Made by a program: the position numbers and the translations under genes. DNA of 64,000 bases. Source: Zelopaecilomyces penicillatus. Taxonomy: Eukaryota; Ascomycota; Sordariomycetes; Hypocreales; Pseudodiploosporaceae. The DNA lies in assembly GCA_005765155.1 (NCBI GenBank), contig VCCP01000008.1, positions 62,001-126,000 on the forward strand, in the 5' to 3' direction. The notes beneath the pieces were generated by a model. It was not told the DNA's origin, ran no database searches, and saw nothing but the letters and a program-made list of their open reading frames with translations. Below are positions 56,201 through 64,000 of the stretch, piece by piece (the first letter of the stretch is position 1; every line of letters begins with the position of its first letter).

Positions 56201-59100
56201 TTAAAATAAAGCTCTTCTTATATAATCAATAGGATTATAAAATTCAGATTATAGATAAAAAGAAGCCTACTTTTATTAAGATCTATATATTAAATACTAA
56301 GGAACTTAAAATATTATAAGAGTACCTTAATAAAATACTTAAAAAGGGATATATCCAATCATCTATATTCAAAGCAGGATATCCTATTATATTTATACTA
56401 AAAAAGAATAATAAGCTATAATTGATTATAGATTACTAATTATTAAATATAGTTATAATTAAGGATTAGACCTCTTTATCATTAATCAATAAACTATATA
56501 ATTAACTATATAGAATAAACTAATTTACTATTCTAGACCTTAAAAAAATATATAACTTAATTCAAATAAAGAAAGGCAATAAATAAAAAACCATCTTTAG
56601 AATCAAGTTTAGACTTTTTAAATACCTGATAATACCTTTTAGCCTAACCAATACCCCTATAATATTCTAATATATAATTAATAATATTCTCTAAGAATAT
56701 CTAAATATCTTTATAATAATCTATTTAGATAATATCCTAATCTTCTCCTAGATAGAAGAAGAATATAGAGAATATATCCATAAGATATTATAACTACTCT
56801 AAGATAATAATCTTCTTATCAAACCAGAAAAATATAAATTTTATAAATAAACAGTTACCTTCCTAGGATATATCTTTTCACCAGATAAAATTCAAATAGA
56901 ATCAGTAAAAATCACTATAGTATATAACTAGTTAATACTATAAAATATTATAAATATATAAGAGTTTTTAGGCTTTATTAATTACTACTAAAAGTTTATC
57001 TATGATTATAGTAAAATAGCTATACCATTTATTAAATATACTAAGAAAGATTATAAATTCCTATAGAAACCTAATATAGATACTATATTTAAAGAACTTA
57101 AGAAGTAAATCTATAAAGAACCTATACTAGTAATATATAACCTAGATAAATCTATAGAACTTGAAACTAATACTTTAAACTATATTATTAGAGTATAGAT
57201 TAGATAATAAAATAATAAAGATAGACTATAATCTATTATCTTCTACTCTAAGAAACTTTATAGAGTAGAACTTAATTATCTAATCTATAATAAAGAATTT
57301 ATAACTATTATCAAAGCTTTTAATAAATTCTTATATTATTTATAAAGAAGTAATTATTAAATAAAGGTTTTTATTAATTATAAGAATATCTTTTACTTTA
57401 CTATTATATAGAAGTTAAATATATAATAAACCCACTATATAGAAACCCTTATAGACTATAATTATAAAATCATCTATTATAAAGGATCTAAGAATAATAG
57501 AGTAGATACTTTAAGCCAATAAAGCAACTATAATAATAGAAAACCTTATTATAAAGGATAAATCTTCTAAATATCCAAATCAGGTATACTATAAATAAAG
57601 CTAAATACTATATACTGAGTTATATTAGCTAACCCTATCTTAAAATGAGTTAAATAAGTATACTCCTTAAAAGATATAATAAGAGCATCTAAAGGTATAA
57701 AATAGAAAGATAGATATTATAAATATAATAAAAAACTCTAGATATCTAAGGAACTTTAGAAAACCATTATATAAGAACTATATAAATCCTCTATTTATAA
57801 TTATTAAGGAATTATAAAGATTATAGAATAAGTATAAAGATACTATAAATTCAAAGGATTATAATAGATAATCTAGAAGGTTATAAATAATTATATTATT
57901 TATAGATAAATCAAGCTAATAAGATATAAACTATATAGAGAGTTATAATCACTATTAATACCTATATAACTATAGGAATCAATATTATTCAACTTTATTA
58001 TTAAACTACCTCTATTAATAGAACCTTTTATAAGAGTAGCCTATAACTTAATATAGGTTATTATAGAAAGACTAATAAAGTTCTTATACTTTATACCCTA
58101 CCTTAAAGTAAGCTTAATAGAAGATCTTACCTATAGCTTTAATAGAGTAATAATAAGCTTATATAGCTTATTAAAGGAGATTATCTTTAATAAAGGAATA
58201 ATCTTTACCTTTAAGTTTTAATAAGGATTAATAGGATATCTTAGGACTAGATATAAACTTAATACTGCTTATTATCTATAGATAGATAGATAAATAGAAT
58301 AGATCAATTAAATTATTAAAGGATACTTATATATTTATATTAATTACCACTAAGATAATTAGATAAAATACTTACTAATTATATAACTAGCCTATAATAT
58401 ATCCATTTCTAAATCAATATAACTTATACTAATATATATTAATTATAGATTTATATTAAAGATATTTTATCTATTATACTAAGAAGGACTAAAATCAGAA
58501 AAAGCTATATTTAATACTATATAAAAATAATAATTATATAAAGAACTCTATATATAACTCTAAATCATCTATAATAGAATAAAATATTATATAGATTAAT
58601 AAAGATTAAAGAGATTAATCTTTAAAGAGGAAGATATAGTATACCTTTTATATTATATATCAGGCAAAATTTCCCTAAATATTATAATAATATAATCAAG
58701 TGATAAATTGGATTTTAAGAAACTTAGATCTTTTAAAGTTAAGAAAGCTATTTCTAATATTAACTATAAACTTTTACTATCAAAGAATATATAATTATAC
58801 CCTATATTCTATATTTCCTTACTAAGCAAGGCATCTAATAATATAAAGAAATATATAATAATATAAATAAAAGTAATTAAAAAAGAATAAGAGGTAAAGA
58901 TAATATTAGATACTAGATAGGAAAACAAGTAAAATAAATACCTTATTAAATAGAAAGGTTTCAGATCCAAAGATAATATATAGGAGCCTATTAACTATTT
59001 AAACCACTACCACCCAATACTATAACAGTTCCTTTAGAATCAATTAGCCTAGCTAAAGACCCTAAATCAATAAACTCATTACCTAAACCCAAGGAAAACT
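53290..59100 (+). pseudogene. Degenerate chromovirus gag-pol with chromodomain
   Basis: Readable on the plus strand. The zinc knuckle is at 54,137-54,178: spacing CxxCxxxxHxxxxC is kept but all four positions now code tyrosine. RT runs from about 56,330 to 56,900 with the catalytic box at 56,722-56,733 reading YLDN, one aspartate lost. RNase H includes an unbroken 20-codon block at 57,241-57,300. The integrase spans about 57,800-58,860. The chromodomain is at 58,891-59,002, where three positions expected to be tryptophan are TAG. Stops sit where Gln or Trp codons are expected. No intact product is possible. Confidence 0.9.
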
Positions 59101-59786
59101 AATCTATCTTATTTAGAGTATCTAGGAACTATAAATCTAATATTATATAATGCTTATATACCTTTAAGGTAGGAACTAGATTAATCCTATCCTTAGTATC
59201 TAACTCCTTTAAACCCTAATAAATTAACTTAAAACTTTACTCTTTAGCTTTCTTTTTAAGCTTATAAATATAAAATAAATAATTAAGAGCTAAAGAAAGC
59301 TATAACTATAGTTTAGATAATTGATCCTGGATATCTAAGATATTCTCTTTAGTTTCCTCTTCTTTAGAGTCTAGATAATAGCATTGCTTTAAAAGTTTTA
59401 TTATTAATAAAATCAATAAGAATTAGATATTATACTATAAAGATAATATATATATAAGGATACTATCAAAACACTATTATAGGAGTAACCCTGCTTTATA
59501 TAGACTATATAATAGCTATTATTTTCTGCTATATAGTAAGATTGTTTTTATTTAAAATAATAAGAATATAATATATCTACTAATTTATTATTAAAATCTA
59601 TATCTTTAGCTAGTATAGAATATTTAATAGTCTTCTTAGAAGAATATTAAGGTTTTCTAATATAATCTAATATTATAAGAAACAATTCAATATAATATAA
59701 GTCCTATAACTTATAAAATATTAAGAAAGGAAGGAAAGATATACTTATAGGCCTTAAGGATAAGATCTTTTAAAAGGGAGATATTA

Positions 59787-60242
59787 TATTATAACCTAAT
59801 AGCCAAGATTATATAATAGGCCTTGATTATATAACTTATAATATTACTATATATATACCAGAGGCTTGGAACTATATAGAATTAGATTATAATTCTAAAG
59901 ATAATCCTAGGCTTAGGATTACTCTTGAAATTATAATCCAATAGAATAGCTTACAATTCTAAGTATAATCCAATAATAAGGATCATAGCTTAAATTATAA
60001 TCCATAATATATATATATACCCTTAATTTTTACTCTTTAGATATAGCTTAGATAGTTATTAATACACTTTCAACTTTATTATATTATTCGCTATCGTTTA
60101 CTATACTAATACTTAACCCTGGTTATAATACTTTATATCTATCACCAATATAATAGACCATATTGCTTAGAACGCCCTAACTCATCTACTAATATAAACC
60201 CCTTTATTAGGTTTATCCCTTAGGAATTTACTAAATATTATA
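59787..60242 (+). repeat. 3' LTR of the nested chromovirus
   Basis: 456 bp, identical in length to the 5' LTR. Here the distal part (60,087-60,200, with CG and CA dinucleotides) is less mutated than in the 5' copy, while the proximal part is more mutated. Confidence 0.92.
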
Positions 60243-61076
60243 TCTATAATATAGAGTTTTTATATATATTTATTTGTCTTTTTAAATAATTTAAATAAGA
60301 TTTATTAAAACTTTATAATATAATTTAAGATAGATCTTATTTAATATAGATTATATAAATATTATTTAATTTATTATTTTTTATTTAATAATCTAAAGGT
60401 ATTTAAGAATTATTATTCAAAGATATTATAATTAATAAAGATTAGATTAATTTCTTTTTTTAAGATACCTATTAAAATATTATTAATATAATCTTAAGTA
60501 TTAATTTAAATTAAATAAATATAATTTTAATAAAAAGCCTTATAATATACCTTATTTTAATTAATTTAAACTAGAATTATATTAAATAATATAAAAAGAA
60601 AGAATAGAATTAAATAAGAAACCCTTAAAATTTATTTAAGATTTTATTAAAAGATTTAAGTATTTATAATTTTAAGATTTTTTAAATATCTTTTCTATTA
60701 TATATTTATATTATAATTATTTCTAGCTTATATTTAGATTTTTTTATTTAGATTTTTATATTCTTAAAAAGTTATTTAATTTAAAACTATAAGGTTTTAA
60801 TAATAAACTTAATTATTTTTATTTCTTTTTTATATATCTTATATTATTTATTAAATCTTTTTTTTAAAAAATAATTTTTTTTTTTTAATTATTTTAAAGA
60901 TTTTTTAAAATAATCTTAATTTCTTTATTAATATCTAATTTTAAATTATTAATAAGGATATTTAAGATTTCTTTTTAATTAATATTTTTAAATAAAATAA
61001 AGACTTAAAGAGTTATTATAAAATAATAATATTATTTAAAATAATATAATAATCTATTAAATAAGAGTTATTAATA

Positions 61077-61518
61077 TATAATATTTAATAAATTCCTAAA
61101 AGATAAATCTAATAAAAGGATTTATATTAATAAATAGATTAAAATATTTTAAATAATAAATTAATTATATAAATAATAGATTTATAGGATTATAATCTAG
61201 TATTATTAAGATAAATAATAAGATTAATATAAGAATATTATTAATAATTAATTAAGATTAAATTAAAAGAGTAAAAATTAAGGGTATATATATATATTAT
61301 AGATTATAATTTAAGTTATAATCCTTATTATTAGATTATATTTAGAATTATAAGCCTATCTATTAGATTATACTTTTAAAAGTGATTCTAAGCCTAGGAT
61401 TATTTTTAGAATTATAATCTAATTTTATATAATTCCAGGCTTCTAGTATATACCTAATAATATTATATAATTATATAATTAAGGCCTATTATATAACCTT
61501 AGTTATTAGGTTATAATA
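61077..61518 (-). repeat. 5' LTR of the minus-strand chromovirus
   Basis: 442 bp, matching 46,415-46,856 in the same orientation and the reverse complement of the nested element's LTRs. Confidence 0.85.
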
Positions 61519-61520
61519 GC

Positions 61521-61665
61521 TTTCCCTTATATTATTTATTTCTAAGCTTTTATATTAAAAATTTAATATTAAGAGATAGGTATATAAAGCTAGTATTAAA
61601 CTAGAGATAATATAGGCCTTTATTACTATAAATAGCTAAAAGTATCTCTATATATAATAAGACTT
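61521..61665 (+). repeat. Inverted repeat family X, copy 2
   Basis: Matches the reverse complement of 31,683-31,829. The homology begins within three bases of the outer edge of the minus-strand LTR, as expected if that element inserted into a copy of X. Confidence 0.62.
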
Positions 61666-61814
61666 AATATTATAAGTTATAAACTATATATACTTATAAA
61701 TAATATATAACCCTAGAATATATATTATCTCTTAGCTTGCTTTTATTATTATTATATAGATAAAGTAAATAATAGTCTTTTATAATAACTACATCTAATT
61801 ATAATTAATCTTAT

Positions 61815-61886
61815 CCTACCTGATTACTATAAATTAAACCTGCTGTTACCCCTACCTGACTACTGTCAATTGAACCTGCTGTTACA
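61815..61886. repeat. Two tandem 36-bp units at the edge of the AT-rich block
   Basis: Units at 61,815-61,850 and 61,851-61,886 share the cctacctga start and the acctgctgttac end. They differ mainly in the middle: three differences are T for C or A for G in the unit nearer the AT-rich block, and one is a transversion. Confidence 0.85.
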
Positions 61887-62473
61887 TAGGCTGCAAGAGC
61901 TGACATAAGGCAATCCGCTGGGTTAACCCCGTGTTTATTGGGGGGGGGGGGGTTCGACTTAAGTAGTAGGCTAGTACACTTGCCTTAGTACAACGCCAAC
62001 AAAGCTTCCATAACGGCATTCTGGCTATCAGGAATATTCTCCATGAACCAATAAATATGCGTAAAGTATTTATGCCTACTCTTGCCTTACTGTTCATCCG
62101 CCATGTGTACTCTAGGTCGTCGGGGAGTCAGGGGACACAAGTGGAATGGATATGAACTATGAACCGAGGTCATAATGCATACCACAGGGATAGGAGTTTG
62201 ACGAGAGGGACGTTCCCACTCCTCGTCCTGTGCCCACCTGTAAATACCAACCATGGGGCCCCACCCAAGCCGCCACACGGTCCATGCCTCTGCTTGGCCG
62301 AGGTCCAGCTCAATAGGTGGCTGTTAATCGCGAATTCAGCGCGGATGCCACGGCGCTGTTCTCACACCGTTACAAAAACTGTGCAATTTCGTGATCTGTG
62401 GGGCATCATAGTATAAAAATTGTCTCCATGCTATCTGTTCTTCTCTATTCAACTTAACCGATCAGTGCAAGCC
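61887..62473 (+). promoter_or_regulatory. Upstream region of the carrier gene, with TATA box
   Basis: Normal-composition DNA. TATAAAA at 62,412-62,418 lies 56-62 bases before the start codon. A G13 run is at 61,940-61,952. Small open frames on both strands here show no family resemblance and I do not call a gene. Confidence 0.5.
61940..61952 (+). repeat. Homopolymer run of 13 G
   Basis: An uninterrupted G13 tract followed by TTCG. It could be prone to length change or to sequencing error. Confidence 0.85.
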
Positions 62474-63660
62474 ATGGCCGCACAATCCAAACCCACCGTC
62501 TCGCCATGGGTCAGGGCCATCGCTGGCGCGACGGGTGCTGTTGTTGCGAATGCTCTCGTCTATCCGCTAGATATGTGAGTATATTTTTGGTTTGCGCAGC
62601 TTCTCCTAGTTTGTCACTTGTTAACACTTCATTGCCTATAGTGTCAAGACTCGTCTCCAGGTCCAAGTCCGCCCAGACCCTTCCCAAGCTCCAAACTCTA
62701 CGCATTATGCTTCATCTGTGGACGCAGTGGCCCGCATTCTCGCTGATGAAGGCGTCCAAGGCCTCTATGCGGGTATCAATGGCTCTCTGGTCGGTGTTGC
62801 ATCGACCAACTTTGCCTACTTTTATTGGTACACTGTTGCCCGGGCTCTTTACACAAAATCGGCTGGGACGGTTGCTGCACCTTCCACGGCCACAGAACTC
62901 TGTCTTGGTGCCGCAGCAGGAGCGCTTGCCCAGTTGTTTACCATCCCTGTTGCTGTTGTTACAACTCGTCAACAAACATGCTCAAAAGATGAGCGCAAGG
63001 GCTTGTTGGAAACAGCCCGGGAGGTGATCGAGGGACCGGACGGAGTCACCGGATTATGGAGAGGCCTCAAAGCCAGTCTTGTGCTTGTTGTCAACCCAGC
63101 CATTACTTACGGTGCCTATGAGCGCCTGAAAGATTTCTTTTTCTCTGGAAAGTCTAGTCTGAAGCCCTGGGAGGCGTTTAGTAAGTTAGCAGCCCTCTCG
63201 TTTGAATAGGCTCACTCTAATATGCAAATTAGTGCTTGGTGCTATGTCGAAGACGCTCGCTACTATTGTTACTCAACCCTTAATAGTAGCAAAGGTAGGC
63301 TTGCAATCTAAACCGCCACCTCTTAGGGAGGGCAAGCCCTTTAAAAGCTTCCTTGAAGTCATGAGCTTTATTATCGAGCATGAAGGTATTTGGGGATTGT
63401 TTAAAGGCATTGGGCCGCAAATTCTGAAGGGGCTCCTTGTTCAAGGTATTCTGATGATGGCTAAGGAAAGGTGAAACAATACTATTCAGTCCGGGTGCTT
63501 CGTATTAAGCTAACCTACTTCTAGGGTCGAGTTGATATTTGTTCTTCTTATACGGTATCTGAAATCAGGCGGTCTTAACCAACTAATGCAAGCAAAGAGT
63601 AAAGGATCTATAATAACTCGCCAGTCTTTAAGTAATATACTTGTTCAGCCTTTAAAATAA
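62474..63660 (+). CDS. ant1: Peroxisomal adenine nucleotide transporter (Ant1/Pmp47-like)
   Basis: Four exons: 62,474-62,574, 62,642-63,180, 63,233-63,470 and 63,525-63,660; 337 aa, against 328 in yeast Ant1. Introns of 67, 52 and 54 bp start GTGAGT, GTAAGT and GTGAAA, and the last has a CTAAC branch site. Mitochondrial-carrier fold: three repeats of two membrane helices each. Signature one is canonical (P31-x-D33-x-x-K36, PLDIVKTRLQ). Repeat two has P136-VAVVTTRQQ and repeat three P229-LIVAK234, both without the usual acid, a pattern I know from Ant1/PMP34-type carriers. The block at 171-197 (GLWRGLKASLVLVVNPAITY and onward) is also typical. Proteins of this group bring ATP into peroxisomes in exchange for AMP, for fatty-acid activation. 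The start context is strong (GCCATGG). The last 20 or so residues and the stop lie where AT-rich sequence begins, so the C-terminus may be altered. Substrate is inferred from family. Confidence 0.88.
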
Positions 63661-64000
63661 TAATTAAATTTATTTTAAAGAAATTTATTTATTATTTTAT
63701 AAAAAAGGGTTTAATAAAAAATTAAAAATTAATATAAAAATTAATATTAATAGAATTAATAATAAATAATAATAGATTTATATTTTATTTTACTTTATTA
63801 TTATTATAAAAGTTTATTTATAAATAAATTTATTATTAAATATAAATTTATATATATTTATTAATAAAGGTTTATATATATTATACTTAAATAATTAATT
63901 AAAAGATAAAGTCTTTTAATTAATTATAAAATCTTTAAAATATTATAAAATTTAAAATATTAAATTAATATATAAATATATTAATAAATAAGATATCTTT
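63661..64000. repeat. AT-rich, RIP-mutated block (right edge)
   Basis: Starts directly after the carrier gene's stop codon. Almost only A/T, with TpG and CpA lacking; no feature recognised. It runs off the window. Confidence 0.85.

Larger units (their letters stand above)
52787..60242 (+). mobile_element. Nested plus-strand chromovirus (Ty3/gypsy), 7,456 bp
   Basis: Two 456-bp LTRs enclose gag, RT, RNase H, integrase and a C-terminal chromodomain, the order that defines chromoviruses. A polypurine tract, aaaaggga, precedes the 3' LTR. Flanking 5-mers tttat (52,782-52,786) and tctat (60,243-60,247) fit a target duplication altered by one C/T change. It lies inside the gag region of an antisense relative. 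It keeps clearly more CA/TG than its surroundings, so it is younger or was mutated less. Inactive: stops run throughout and catalytic residues are lost. Confidence 0.92.
46415..61518 (-). mobile_element. Minus-strand chromovirus, interrupted by a nested relative
   Basis: Two minus-strand LTRs of 442 bp each bound this element. Its 5' end is at 61,518 and its 3' end at 46,415. It is split by the plus-strand element at 52,787-60,242. Without that insertion it would be about 7.6 kb, close to the 7.46 kb of the inner element, and the LTRs and pol of the two are recognisably the same family. It is more heavily mutated than the inner one. The flanks (gtata left, gcttt right) do not form a convincing target duplication. 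Confidence 0.85.
15721..61814. repeat. Central AT-rich block of RIP-mutated transposons (about 46 kb)
   Basis: Composition and dinucleotide bias are as in the left block, but much of the sequence can be assigned to mobile elements listed separately. In-frame stops within recognisable protein remnants are TAA or TAG, as expected from CAA, CAG and TGG codons under C-to-T change on either strand. Stretches not assigned to a family (about 20,145-20,538, 27,780-29,500, 29,990-31,680, 31,830-32,925 and 45,540-46,410) are of the same kind and show no gene I can support. Confidence 0.9.

Noticed and set aside
62506..63027. 173-aa plus-strand frame over the carrier gene
   Set aside because: It runs through the first intron in another frame; the spliced carrier model explains the region.

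Overview
The window looks like nuclear DNA of a filamentous ascomycete (Pezizomycotina). Two small gene islands of ordinary base composition (about 8,741-15,720 and 61,815-63,660) sit in very AT-rich DNA that carries the mark of repeat-induced point mutation (RIP): CpA/TpG and CpG are almost absent, TpA is everywhere, while CT/AG, CC/GG and TC/GA survive. Introns are short, with GT-AG ends and CTAAC/CTGAC-like branch points. I cannot name the species.

Left island: a three-finger C2H2 zinc-finger protein (+ strand, two exons) faces a convergent gene for the calpain-like protease PalB/Rim13 (- strand, five exons), the fungal ambient-pH (Pal/Rim) pathway protease. Its MIT domain and its Cys, His and Asn catalytic residues can all be read. 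Right island: a single gene for a mitochondrial-carrier-family protein that closely resembles the peroxisomal adenine nucleotide transporter Ant1/Pmp47 (+ strand, four exons). Its stop codon lies where the mutated DNA resumes. All three models were assembled by hand from splice sites and reading frame.

Between the islands lie about 46 kb of RIP-mutated repeats with no intact gene. Because TpG is destroyed, ATG codons are nearly absent and coding remnants cannot be found by start-codon searches, but they can be read in frame. Four Ty3/gypsy elements can be placed: one at 20,539-27,259 with a perfect 5-bp target duplication; a long one at about 32,926-45,535; a minus-strand chromovirus with LTRs at 46,415-46,856 and 61,077-61,518; and, inside the gag region of that one, a younger plus-strand relative at 52,787-60,242 with two 456-bp LTRs and a chromodomain whose tryptophan codons have become TAG. 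Also present are two copies of a roughly 395-bp MITE-like element (one with an empty site in a tandem duplicate), a 2.5-kb tandem repeat unit holding two minisatellites, and two further inverted repeat families.

The outer AT-rich blocks (1-8,740 and 63,661-64,000) are of the same kind. I found no tRNA, rRNA or CRISPR array. The genes share no obvious pathway; what the window shows best is the layered history of a RIP-silenced compartment pressed directly against housekeeping genes.
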